From the NCBI GenBank assembly GCA_050633545.1, contig JBOEGS010000017.1, positions 1-64,000 of the forward strand: a stretch of 64,000 nt of DNA. The letters are read 5' to 3'. The notes beneath the pieces were generated by a model that did no database searches, was not told the DNA's origin, and saw only the letters and a list, made by a program, of their open reading frames with translations. Shown here in pieces: positions 44,524 through 52,911 of the stretch. The number at the start of each line of letters is the position of its first letter. Positions within the stretch are counted from its first letter, which is position 1. Both the position numbers and the translations under genes were made by a program. The stretch comes from Litorivita sp050633545 (GTDB taxonomy: Bacteria > Pseudomonadota > Alphaproteobacteria > Rhodobacterales > Rhodobacteraceae).

Positions 44524-46100
44524 GGGGCGATCTCCTTGAGGACAATGGATTTGATCATCAGTTTGTCGATCTTGTTGGTGGCCGACAGGGGCAGGGGCCC
44601 GTGCCAGATCTTGACCCCGCGCGGGGCTTTGTAATGGGCGATGCGGTCACGGCAAAAAGCGGTCAATTCCTCTGCGGTGACGCTTTGGCCCGCGTGCAAG
44701 CAGACAGCGGCGAAAACCATTTCGCCCCATTTGCTGTGCGGCATGCCGATCACGGCGGCTTGGGCCACGGCGGGATGTTTGCACAGGGCGTTTTCGGTTT
44801 CGATCGGATAGACGTTTTCGCCGCCCGAAATGATCATCTCTTTGGTGCGCCCCGCGATGGTCAGATAGCCGTCATCGTCCATGATGCCCGCATCGCCCGT
44901 GTGGAAAAACCCGCCGCGCATGACATGGGCGGTTTCTTCGGGGCGGTTCCAATAGCCGTTCATCACCTGCGGGCCGCGCACGACGATCTCGCCCGCCGTG
45001 CCGTTGGGCACGGGGTTGTCATCGGCGTCAACGATGCGCAGGTCGCTATAAAGGATCGGCTGGCCGACGGTGGACAGCTTGTCCAGTCGCGGATTGCCTG
45101 GCACGTGATCGGCAGGCACCAGAACCGACAGAACCGGCGAGGTTTCGGTCAACCCGTAGCCTTGGCAAAAGGTGATATCGGGGATGGCGGCAATCGCGCG
45201 CTCCATCAATTTGACGGGCATGGGCGAGGCGCCATAGGTCAGCACGCGGATCGAGGAAAAATCGAAATCGCCGAACTGCGGATGGTTCATCACCATATCC
45301 AGCATGGTCGGCACCATGGTCATCGTGGTGATCTTTTGCTCTTGGATCATCCGCAACGTATCGACCACTTCGAATTTCGGCTGCACCACCATGGTCGTGC
45401 CGTAGGCCAGCGCCGTGAACACGCGGCTGCCCGTGCCCAGATGGAACAGCGGGCCGGAGAGCAACAAAATGTCGTCTTGGCGATAGCCGTACAGATGCCC
45501 CGATCCCGTGGCATTCACCAAGAAATTGGAATGCGAGAGCATCACGCCCTTGGGCTGACCCGTGGTCCCCGACGTATAGAAGAGGATCATCGTGTCGTCA
45601 GAGCGGCTGGCCACATCGTCAAAGGCGTTCTCGGCCACGACGGGCGCGGCTGCGATCAGGCTGTCGTAATGCAAGGTGCCTGCGGGCAGCGCTTCGTCCG
45701 GAGCCTCCCAATCGGCATAGATCAGCGTTTTCAGCGAGGGGCACTCTTGCATCAACTGCGCGGCCTGCGGTTTGAAGTGGCGATCCACGATCAAAACCTC
45801 GGGCGTGGCATCGCCGATTACGCCTTGCATCTCCTCGACCGACAGGCGGTGATTGATCGGCACCGAGATCGCGCCGATCATCGAGGGCACCACGTAGGTT
45901 TCGACGATCCAATGCGAATTGAGCCCCAGATAGGCGACGCGATCCCCCGCTTGGACGCCCAATTGCTGCAATTGCCATGCGATGGCATGGGTGCGGCGGC
46001 TGAGCTCGGCCCAGCTGTAATCGCGCCCCTCGAAATGGGTGGCGCGCCAATCGGGGCGGGCATAGGCATATTTGCGAATATAGTCGGCAAAGCGGATCAT
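44520..46100 (-). CDS. Acyl-CoA synthetase (ANL superfamily)
   Basis: A 526-residue AMP-forming CoA ligase. The AMP/ATP motif is FYTSGTTGQPKGVML, the adenylate motif is QGYGLTETSPV, and the C-terminal hinge is TGDAGIMDDDGYLTIAGRTKEMI. SATNKIDKLMIK carries the expected catalytic lysine region. The ATG at 46100 overlaps the acyl-CoA dehydrogenase stop (ATGA). It probably activates the acid taken up by the TRAP carrier or an intermediate of the same pathway. The acid is not known. Confidence 0.9.
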   Translation of the reverse strand: MIRFADYIRKYAYARPDWRATHFEGRDYSWAELSRRTHAIAWQLQQLGVQAGDRVAYLGLNSHWIVETYVVPSMIGAISVPINHRLSVEEMQGVIGDATPEVLIVDRHFKPQAAQLMQECPSLKTLIYADWEAPDEALPAGTLHYDSLIAAAPVVAENAFDDVASRSDDTMILFYTSGTTGQPKGVMLSHSNFLVNATGSGHLYGYRQDDILLLSGPLFHLGTGSRVFTALAYGTTMVVQPKFEVVDTLRMIQEQKITTMTMVPTMLDMVMNHPQFGDFDFSSIRVLTYGASPMPVKLMERAIAAIPDITFCQGYGLTETSPVLSVLVPADHVPGNPRLDKLSTVGQPILYSDLRIVDADDNPVPNGTAGEIVVRGPQVMNGYWNRPEETAHVMRGGFFHTGDAGIMDDDGYLTIAGRTKEMIISGGENVYPIETENALCKHPAVAQAAVIGMPHSKWGEMVFAAVCLHAGQSVTAEELTAFCRDRIAHYKAPRGVKIWHGPLPLSATNKIDKLMIKSIVLKEIAP

Positions 46101-47251
46101 TTGCGCCCCCCCAAAAGCGCGCGCCCGATGATCTCGCGCATGACCTCGCCCGTGCCGCCCGCGATGCGCCCGACGCGGGCATCGGCCCATGCGCGCGCAA
46201 TCGGATATTCCCACATATAGCCATAGCCGCCAAAGAGTTGCAGCAGGTCATCCAACCCGCGGCACAGGATTTCGGAGGTCAGCATTTTGCCCATCGCCGC
46301 ATCGACCGCATCCAATTCGCCCGCCATATGCATTTCGAGACATTTGTCGGTGAAGACGCGCAGCAAAACCGCATTGGCCTTGATCTCGGCCAGCTTGAAA
46401 CGGGTGTTCTGGAATTCGGCAATCGTCTGGCCAAAGGCCTTGCGCTCGGTGACATGATCCACCGTCCATTGCAAAGCCGCCTCAAGCGCCGAAGTGGCGC
46501 GCACGCATTGCAACAACCGCTCTTGCGGCAATTGCTCCATCAACTGGTAAAACCCCCGCCCTTCGGAGCCGAGCAGATTGGCCACCGGCACGCGCATATC
46601 GTCAAAGAACAATTCGGCCGTGTCCTGCGCCTTCCAGCCGACTTTCTCCAAAAGCTGGTTGCCCTTGCGAAATCCGGGCGTGTCGGCAGGCACGAGGATC
46701 AAAGAGGTGCCCTTGGCCCCCAAGGACGGGTCGGTCTTGCAGGCCAGCACCAGAATATCGCAATTGCCTCCATTGGTGATGAAAACCTTTTGCCCGTTGA
46801 TGACGAAATCATCGCCGTCGCGGATGGCGGTGGTTTTGATGCCCTGCACATCCGATCCCGCCGCAGGTTCCGTCATGGCAATCGCGCCGATGGCCTCGCC
46901 CGCCGCCATTTTCGGCAACCATTCTTGTTTCAACGCCTCGGAGCCGTAGTGGAGCAAATAAGGCGCGACGATATCGGAATGCAGCGAAAACCCCGGCCCC
47001 ATGGCCCCTGCTGCGGAAAGCTCCTCCATCACCACCATGGAGAAGAGAAAATCCGCCCCTGCCCCGCCGTATTCTTCGGGCATCGCGGCGCAAAGCAACC
47101 CGTTCTCGCCCGCCTTTTTCCATGCCTCGCGCGACACCCGCCCGTCCTTTTCCCATTGGGCGTGATTGGGGGTGATTTCTTCGGCGACAAAGCGGCGCAC
47201 CTGATCGCGAAACATCTCATGGTCTTGGTTGAATACGGTCCGTTTGAACAT
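46097..47251 (-). CDS. Acyl-CoA dehydrogenase
   Basis: A 384-residue FAD-dependent dehydrogenase making 2,3-enoyl-CoA. The family signatures are AMTEPAAGSDVQGIKTTA, the QLFGGYGYMWEYPIARAWADARV block and the usual three-domain length. The helical region around QLMEQLPQERLLQCVRA corresponds to the substrate pocket. The position of the catalytic glutamate was not resolved by eye. It is the first gene of the minus-strand unit and divergent from the SDR gene, with operator site 2 in the 122-base gap between them. Confidence 0.9.
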   Translation of the reverse strand: MFKRTVFNQDHEMFRDQVRRFVAEEITPNHAQWEKDGRVSREAWKKAGENGLLCAAMPEEYGGAGADFLFSMVVMEELSAAGAMGPGFSLHSDIVAPYLLHYGSEALKQEWLPKMAAGEAIGAIAMTEPAAGSDVQGIKTTAIRDGDDFVINGQKVFITNGGNCDILVLACKTDPSLGAKGTSLILVPADTPGFRKGNQLLEKVGWKAQDTAELFFDDMRVPVANLLGSEGRGFYQLMEQLPQERLLQCVRATSALEAALQWTVDHVTERKAFGQTIAEFQNTRFKLAEIKANAVLLRVFTDKCLEMHMAGELDAVDAAMGKMLTSEILCRGLDDLLQLFGGYGYMWEYPIARAWADARVGRIAGGTGEVMREIIGRALLGGRK

Positions 47252-47305
47252 TGTAGCTCCTCCCTGAAACGGCTTTGGCCTCTTGGCCGCTATTGCAAAT
47301 CTATA

Positions 47306-47338
47306 TAATTAGCTTGCAAACATTTATCAAGCTAATTA
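47306..47338. promoter_or_regulatory. MarR-type operator candidate, site 2 (best palindrome)
   Basis: TAATTAGCTTG and CAAGCTAATTA are perfect 11-bp arms around an 11-base spacer. It lies in the divergent gap between acyl-CoA dehydrogenase and SDR, 55 bases before the former's start and 36 before the latter's, so it can control both. The same core occurs before the MaoC-like gene and before the second TRAP operon. Confidence 0.75.
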
Positions 47339-47373
47339 CAAAGCAGGGGAAGCTGAACGAGAGGAGGAACCCC

Positions 47374-48276
47374 ATGCTGGAAGGTAAGGCAGTCATCGTA
47401 ACCGGAGCAGGTCGCGGAATCGGACGTGATATCGCTCTGATGATGGCATCCCACGGCGCAAAAGTCGTGGTAAATGATCTGGGCGGCGCTGCGGACGGCG
47501 ACGGCGCCGACGCGGCCCCCGCGCAAGAAGTCGTAAACGAAATCCAAGCCGCAGGCGGCGAGGCCGTGGCCAATTTCGGCAATGTTGCCAAACCCGCAGA
47601 CGCCAAAGCCATGGTCGAACAATCGATGGATACTTTCGGCACCATCGATGTGATCGTCAACAACGCGGGCATTTTGCGCGATGTGATCTTTCACAAAATG
47701 ACCGAAGAGGATTGGGATTCGGTGATTTCGGTCCATCTCAAAGGCAGCTTCAACATGGCCCAAGCCGTGGCCCCGCAGTTCAAGATGCAGGCCTCGGGGT
47801 GCTTTGTGAACTTCACCTCGACCTCCGGCCTGATCGGCAATTTCGGGCAGGCGAATTATTCCGCCGCAAAGATGGGCATTGTCGGCCTGTCGAAATCTCT
47901 GGCTCTCGACATGGCGCGGTTCAACGTGCGCTCCAACTGCATCGCGCCTTTCGCGTGGTCGCGGCTGATCGGGACGATCCCCGCCAAGACCGAGGCCGAA
48001 AAAGCCCGCGTCGAGCGGATCAAGGAGATGACCCCCGCCAAGATCGCCCCGCTCTGCGTCGCTCTGGCCGATCCGACCTGTGACACCACGGGGCAAATCT
48101 TCTGCGTGCGCAACAACGAGATTTTCCTGATGAGCCAACCGCGCCCGATCCGGTCGGTGCATCGCTCCGAAGGCTGGACCCCGCAAACCGTGCGCGACCA
48201 TGCCCTGCCCGCGATGAAGGCCGATTTTTACGATCTGGATCGTTCGGCAGATGTCTTTACTTGGGATCCGGTCTAG
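47374..48276 (+). CDS. SDR-family 3-hydroxyacyl-CoA dehydrogenase (MFE-2-like)
   Basis: A 300-residue short-chain dehydrogenase. The cofactor motif is VTGAGRGIGRDIALMMASHG near the N-terminus; NNAGIL follows, and the catalytic Ser-Tyr-Lys lie in NFTSTSGLIGNFGQANYSAAK. The C-terminal extension (after about residue 230, WTPQTVRDHALPAM) is shared with the dehydrogenase part of peroxisomal multifunctional enzyme 2, which acts on (3R)-hydroxyacyl-CoA. That fits the MaoC-type hydratase in the same island. The ATG at 47374 follows GAGGAGG. A small stem TGTCC-TGCG-GGACA then ATTTT at 48292-48309 might be a weak terminator. Confidence 0.88.
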   Translation: MLEGKAVIVTGAGRGIGRDIALMMASHGAKVVVNDLGGAADGDGADAAPAQEVVNEIQAAGGEAVANFGNVAKPADAKAMVEQSMDTFGTIDVIVNNAGILRDVIFHKMTEEDWDSVISVHLKGSFNMAQAVAPQFKMQASGCFVNFTSTSGLIGNFGQANYSAAKMGIVGLSKSLALDMARFNVRSNCIAPFAWSRLIGTIPAKTEAEKARVERIKEMTPAKIAPLCVALADPTCDTTGQIFCVRNNEIFLMSQPRPIRSVHRSEGWTPQTVRDHALPAMKADFYDLDRSADVFTWDPV

Positions 48277-48353
48277 CGGTAAGTGCAGGGCTGTCCTGCG
48301 GGACAATTTTGGCCTATGGTTCTGGGTTATAGATCGACGAAAGGCATGATGAC

Positions 48354-48824
48354 ATGCAACAGGGTGTAGCAACCGTGCAAGAGCGCGCCTCGCTGGGCGA
48401 GGACAACAATCCGATCTACCAAGACATTGCGCGGTTTCGGGCCATCTTGTTCGATGCCATTCTCAAGCCCCATGACATGACCATGTCGCAAGGCTGGGTT
48501 CTGGTGCATCTGCTGCGCGAGAACGGGTTGAAGCAATCCGAACTTGCCGACCGGTTGGAGGTCGCCACGGTGACCACCTCCAAGCTCATCGACCGGCTGG
48601 AGGCGCGCGGCTATGTCGAGCGCCGCGCCGATCCCGAGGACCGCAGATCGAACCGCATCTATGCCACGGCGCAGGCCAAAGCCCTTGTGAAGATCATGAC
48701 CCAGACCATTGTCGAGGTCGATGCCATCGCAAACCAAGGCGTCAGCGCCGAGGAACTGGCCACCACGCTCAAGGTGCTGCACAAAATGCGCACCAATCTG
48801 CGCGGCGCGTTAAGCAACAGATAA
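48354..48824 (+). CDS. MarR-family transcriptional regulator of the CoA island
   Basis: A 156-residue winged-helix regulator. Helix-turn-helix: KQSELADRLEVATVTTSKLIDRLEARGYV (about residues 59-87), followed by the beta-wing with RRADPEDRRSNRIYATA. It lies between the SDR and the racemase-like gene inside the catabolic island. It is the only MarR-type gene near the three palindromic sites at 38.6, 47.3 and 51.1 kb, so it is the likely binder, probably released by an acyl- or aryl-CoA as in HcaR/CouR-type regulators. That link is inferred. Confidence 0.88.
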   Translation: MQQGVATVQERASLGEDNNPIYQDIARFRAILFDAILKPHDMTMSQGWVLVHLLRENGLKQSELADRLEVATVTTSKLIDRLEARGYVERRADPEDRRSNRIYATAQAKALVKIMTQTIVEVDAIANQGVSAEELATTLKVLHKMRTNLRGALSNR

Positions 48825-48880
48825 TCTGCGCGCCGCGGCACGCCCGCCCGCGCAGATCTTCCCTCATAAGGACAACGAAG

Positions 48881-50035
48881 ATGCAGACACACGCATCCTC
48901 CCCCCCGCTTGCGGGGCTGCGCATCATTGAATTCGCAGGCATCGGACCTGGCCCTTTTGCCGGTATGATGCTCGCCGATATGGGCGCCGAGATCATCCGC
49001 ATCGAGCGGCCCAATGCCGCCTCTCCCACGGGTCAGAGCGATTATGCGCTCGACTTCATGGCGCGCGGGCGCAAATCGATTGCCCTGGATATGAAAGCCG
49101 CGGGCGCGGTGGAACTGGCGCTCAAGATGATCGAGAGCGCCGACGGGGTGATCGAGGGCTTTCGCCCCGGAGTGATGGAGCGCCTCGGCCTTGGACCCGA
49201 GGTCTGCCTCGCGCGCAACCCGCGCCTTGTTTACGGGCGCATAACCGGATGGGGACAGGACGGGCCGGTGGCGAAAACCGCTGGGCATGACCTCAATTAT
49301 ATCGCCCTGACCGGCGCGCTTTGGGCCAGCGGCGAAGCCGGACGCGCGCCCAGTTTCCCGCTCAACCTTCTGGGCGATTTCGGCGGCGGCGGCATGTTCT
49401 TGGCCTTTGGGATGGTCACCGGATTGCTCAAGGCCGCGCGCAGCGGCGCGGGCGATGTAGTGGATGCGGCCATCGTCGATGGCACCAGCGCCTTGATGAC
49501 GATGATCTACAGCCGCCGCGCCATGGGTCTTTGGCGCGACGAGCGCGGCGCCAATGCGCTCGACGGCGGGGTGCCGTGGTATGGCGTCTATGAATGCGCC
49601 GACGGCGGATGGATCACCATCGGATCGCTGGAGCCGCAATTCTGGGCGGTGCTGCTGGACCGGCTCGGATTGCAGGCCGAGGAGATGGGCGATCGCAGCG
49701 ACCGCAGCCAGTGGCCCGCCATGCGCCGCCGTCTCACCGCGCTGTTCTTGTCGCAGCCCCGCGATCATTGGAGCACGCTGTTGCAGGACAGCGATGCCTG
49801 TTTCGCCCCCGTGCTCAGCCCCGCCGAAGCCCCCGATCACCCGCACAACCGCGCTCGCGCGATTTTCACCGCCGACGGGGCGCAGCCGATGCCCGCTCCG
49901 CGCTTTGCCCGCTCGAAGACCCCGCTGCCCAGCCCCCCGCCCGAACCGGGCGCGCAATCGCGCGAGGTGCTTGAAAGCATGGGATTGGAGGCCCGCGTCA
50001 TCGATGCGTTTTTCGCCAGCGGCGCGGTGTCCTGA
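48881..50035 (+). CDS. CaiB/BaiF family protein, alpha-methylacyl-CoA racemase-like
   Basis: A 384-residue single-domain family III protein closest in pattern to alpha-methylacyl-CoA racemases. IIEFAGIGPGPFAGMMLADMGAE opens the protein. TAGHDLNYIALTGAL and NLLGDFGGGGMFLAFGM carry the His and Asp that form the racemase pair. The transferase-type aspartate is also present in VVDAAIVDG. Racemases convert (2R)- to (2S)-methylacyl-CoA so that an acyl-CoA dehydrogenase can act, pointing to a branched substrate. The ATG at 48881 follows AAGGAC. Confidence 0.82.
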   Translation: MQTHASSPPLAGLRIIEFAGIGPGPFAGMMLADMGAEIIRIERPNAASPTGQSDYALDFMARGRKSIALDMKAAGAVELALKMIESADGVIEGFRPGVMERLGLGPEVCLARNPRLVYGRITGWGQDGPVAKTAGHDLNYIALTGALWASGEAGRAPSFPLNLLGDFGGGGMFLAFGMVTGLLKAARSGAGDVVDAAIVDGTSALMTMIYSRRAMGLWRDERGANALDGGVPWYGVYECADGGWITIGSLEPQFWAVLLDRLGLQAEEMGDRSDRSQWPAMRRRLTALFLSQPRDHWSTLLQDSDACFAPVLSPAEAPDHPHNRARAIFTADGAQPMPAPRFARSKTPLPSPPPEPGAQSREVLESMGLEARVIDAFFASGAVS

Positions 50036-50123
50036 CCGCGCAAAGACAAACCGAAGACAACACACAGACCCTGCCCCGCACAGACCGCGCCGCAACGGCC
50101 CCACCAATTGAGGAAATACGACC

Positions 50124-51101
50124 ATGACCATGCCCGCCCGATTGCAAAACCTGCGATTGCCGCTGATCGCCAGCCCGCTGTTCATCATCTCGACCCCTGA
50201 TCTGGTGATCGCCCAATGCAAGGCGGGCATTGTCGGATCCTTTCCCGCCCTGAACGCGCGCGAGAAAGACGGCCATAGCCTTGAGGAATGGCTGACCCGT
50301 ATCCGCGAGGAGCTGGACCGCCATAACCAAGCCAACCCCGACCGCCCCGCCGCCCCCTTTGCGGTGAACCAGATCGTGCACCGCTCGAACGCGCGGCTGG
50401 AGCGCGATATCGAGATTTGCGCCAAACACGAAGTGCCGGTCTGGATCACCTCTTTGGGCGCGCGCGCCGAGGTCAACGAGGCCGCCCATTCCGGCGGCGG
50501 GATTGTTTTGCATGACGTCATCAACAACCGCTTTGCCCATAAGGCGATCGAAAAAGGCGCGGACGGATTGGTCGCCGTGGCCGCCGGTGCGGGCGGTCAT
50601 GCGGGGGCGCAATCGCCCTTTGCCTTGGTGCAGGAAATCCGCGACTGGTTCGACGGGCCGCTGTTTTTGTCCGGTGCCATCGCCAAGGGCGATTCGATTC
50701 TTGCGGCTCTGGCGATGGGGGCGGATGGGGGCTATGCCGGATCGGCCTTTATCGCCACGACCGAAGCCAATGCCGCCGAAGGCTACAAACGCATGATCGC
50801 GCAAAGCAGCGCCGAGGACATCGTTTATTCCGACCTGTTTACCGGCGTTTGGGGCAATTACCTCAAACCCTCGATTGCCGCCGCAGGCATGGACCCCGAC
50901 CATCTGGAACGCTCGGACCCGTCGAAAATGAGTTTCGCAGAAAACCGTGAAAAACCAAAAAGCTGGAAAGAGATCTGGGGGTCGGGCCAAGGCATCGGCG
51001 CGGTCCACGGCGTGGTGCCGACCGCCGAACTGGTGGGCCGTCTGGAGCGTGAATTCAAAGCCGCGCAGGCGCGTTTGGCCAAACTGGCCGCACCCGCCTG
51101 A
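50124..51101 (+). CDS. Nitronate monooxygenase/2-nitropropane dioxygenase-like flavoprotein
   Basis: A 325-residue TIM-barrel FMN protein of the NPD family. LIASPLFIISTPDLVIAQCK opens the barrel, GADGLVAVAAGAGGHAG holds the catalytic histidine and FMN loop, and GADGGYAGSAFIATTEA the phosphate-binding region. The family includes nitronate monooxygenases, FabK-like enoyl reductases and poorly known enzymes in lipid or aromatic CoA clusters. Its place next to racemase and TRAP genes suggests a role in the same pathway, possibly double-bond reduction, not necessarily nitronate detoxification. Confidence 0.85.
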   Translation: MTMPARLQNLRLPLIASPLFIISTPDLVIAQCKAGIVGSFPALNAREKDGHSLEEWLTRIREELDRHNQANPDRPAAPFAVNQIVHRSNARLERDIEICAKHEVPVWITSLGARAEVNEAAHSGGGIVLHDVINNRFAHKAIEKGADGLVAVAAGAGGHAGAQSPFALVQEIRDWFDGPLFLSGAIAKGDSILAALAMGADGGYAGSAFIATTEANAAEGYKRMIAQSSAEDIVYSDLFTGVWGNYLKPSIAAAGMDPDHLERSDPSKMSFAENREKPKSWKEIWGSGQGIGAVHGVVPTAELVGRLEREFKAAQARLAKLAAPA

Positions 51102-51148
51102 CCCCGCGCGCGCAGGGCGCGGCACGGGAGGGTCGCGCTCAATTAGAT

Positions 51149-51173
51149 TGCTAGATAATAATTATCATGCTAT
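51149..51173. promoter_or_regulatory. MarR-type operator candidate, site 3
   Basis: It contains GCTAGATAAT, AT and CATGCTA in the same register as sites 1 and 2, and internally GATAAT-A-ATTATC is a perfect 13-bp palindrome. It lies 58 bases before the TRAP binding-protein gene in an AT-rich stretch. Its outer arms match less well than those of site 2. Confidence 0.55.
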
Positions 51174-51231
51174 GCAAATATCAGAGGAGAGTCAGGAGCT
51201 TTGAAAGCCTGACCATAAGGGAGGACCTACA

Positions 51232-52293
51232 ATGAAATTTCGTATGAAAAGCGCCGTTCTGGCGGCAACGGTGTCGGCCATGGCTTTTGCCGCGCAGGCC
51301 GAAACCACATTGATTGCCAATGAACCCGGACCCAACCGCGGCGTGCGCGCCGATGCGGTGAATTACATCGCCAAACAGATCGCCGAGCGCACCAATGGCG
51401 AGGTCACGGTCGACCAGAACTGGGGCGGCGCTCTGTTCAAAACCTCTGCCGCTCTGGATTCCTTTTCCACCGGCGTGGCCGATATGGGCGTGATCATCGG
51501 GGCCTATGCGGCCTCCGAATTTCCCGAATTGCAAATGGCGGGGCTGTTGCTCAACAAACCCGCGCATCCGTGGGTGATGATGCAAGCGGTCTATGAGCTC
51601 TTCACCACCAATGAGCGTATCCAAGAGCGCCTCGAAGAGATGAACCTTGTCTATCTGGCGCCCTTCTCGCTTTCGCCCGCGATCCTTGCCTGCCGCGGCG
51701 AAGGCATCCGCTCTGTCGCCGATATCAAAGGCGCGAAAATCGCCCGCACCGGATCGTCGGGCGATGTTCTGGCCGCGCTTGGCGGCAATATGGTCAGCAT
51801 GCCGATCTATGACGTCTATCAGGGCATGGAAACCGGATTGATCGATTGCTCGGTGACCTATGCCTATTACGCCGTGGCCTCCAAATTGAACGAAGAAATC
51901 GATACGATGACCGAGCTGCGCTATTCCACGGTGACCAGCCTTGGCACGGTGATCAACAAGGACACATTCGAAAGCCTCTCGCCCGAGCATCAAAAGATCA
52001 TTCTGGGCATCGGGCCGGATGTCATCAACTACTACGGCAAGAACCTCGAACAGGCCGATATCGACGCGATGAAGGTCCTCAGCGAGGGCGATGATGCGGT
52101 CGATTTCGTCACGCTCAGCGATGAGGACTATGCGCTCATGGACAAGGCCGGTGCGCCGATGTTCGAAAAATGGCACACCGATGCCAAGGCCGTGGGCACC
52201 GATGGCGAGGCCTTGCTGAACGAGCTTTACGGGCTGATCGACAAATGGACCAAGGTCATGGAGGCCGAAGGCCTGCCGTGGAAACGCGGCTAA
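51232..52293 (+). CDS. dctP: TRAP transporter substrate-binding protein (DctP), CoA island
   Basis: A 353-residue periplasmic binding protein with signal peptide MKFRMKSAVLAATVSAMAFA, cleaved near AQA. The DctP fold shows in IARTGSSGDVLAALGGNMVSMP and DVYQGMETGLIDCS. It captures an organic acid for the DctQM carrier encoded downstream. The acyl-CoA ligase that ends the operon suggests the substrate is a carboxylate, perhaps aromatic or branched. The ATG at 51232 follows AGGGAGGAC. The upstream operator links it to the MarR regulon. Confidence 0.9.
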   Translation: MKFRMKSAVLAATVSAMAFAAQAETTLIANEPGPNRGVRADAVNYIAKQIAERTNGEVTVDQNWGGALFKTSAALDSFSTGVADMGVIIGAYAASEFPELQMAGLLLNKPAHPWVMMQAVYELFTTNERIQERLEEMNLVYLAPFSLSPAILACRGEGIRSVADIKGAKIARTGSSGDVLAALGGNMVSMPIYDVYQGMETGLIDCSVTYAYYAVASKLNEEIDTMTELRYSTVTSLGTVINKDTFESLSPEHQKIILGIGPDVINYYGKNLEQADIDAMKVLSEGDDAVDFVTLSDEDYALMDKAGAPMFEKWHTDAKAVGTDGEALLNELYGLIDKWTKVMEAEGLPWKRG

Positions 52294-52314
52294 GGCAGCG
52301 CGCGCGATTGATCC

Positions 52315-52364
52315 GCGCCCTGCCGCGCCAAGGGGCACCCCACCCCCCCCCAGCGGCAGGGCGC
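52315..52364 (+). other. Hairpin between dctP and dctQ of the second TRAP operon
   Basis: Perfect 12-bp arms GCGCCCTGCCGC and GCGGCAGGGCGC with a 26-base loop that includes a run of nine C. No T-run follows. It matches the position of the hairpin in the malonate TRAP operon and probably protects the dctP message. Confidence 0.5.
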
Positions 52365-52402
52365 AGCCCATCCCATCCACCGACAATTGCGGGAGATCCC
52401 CC

Positions 52403-52897
52403 ATGTTCAAACGGATCGAGTATGCGCTCGACACGCTTGGCGCTGCGGCTGTTGTGCTCTTGTGCCCACTGATCACGGCCAACATCCTAACGCGCGAATT
52501 TCTTCATGTCGGCATTCCCGACAGCATCATTTTGGTGCGCGAACTCATGGTGCCCGCGATCCTCTTTCCGCTCAGCGCCGCCACCGCCAAACGCGCCCAT
52601 GTGGCGATTGAATTCATCGCCAGCCATTTTCCCGACGGGCTCAACCGCTGGATTGCGGTGCTGTCGGGCCTCATCGGCTTGCTCGTTGTGACGACGCTTC
52701 TGTGGTCGGGATGGCTTGAATTTGCCAAAAACTTCGAGCGCGGCGCGCATTACGGCGGCGAATTCCAACTGCCCAAATGGCCGAGCCGCGCGCTCTTTGT
52801 CATCGCCATCGCGATGTTCTGGCTGCGCCTGATCCAGATTTTCTGGATCGACCTCAAAGCTGCGGTGACGGGCATCCCCGCACCTGCCGAACTTTAA
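52403..52897 (+). CDS. dctQ: TRAP transporter small permease (DctQ), CoA island
   Basis: A 164-residue protein with four hydrophobic helices (about residues 8-28, 45-65, 80-100, 128-150) and the DctQ pattern RAHVAIEFIASHFP in the loop after helix two. It lies between the binding protein and DctM and completes the tripartite carrier. The ATG at 52403 follows GGGAG. Confidence 0.88.
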   Translation: MFKRIEYALDTLGAAAVVLLCPLITANILTREFLHVGIPDSIILVRELMVPAILFPLSAATAKRAHVAIEFIASHFPDGLNRWIAVLSGLIGLLVVTTLLWSGWLEFAKNFERGAHYGGEFQLPKWPSRALFVIAIAMFWLRLIQIFWIDLKAAVTGIPAPAEL

Positions 52898-52911
52898 AGG
52901 AACCCGAGCCT

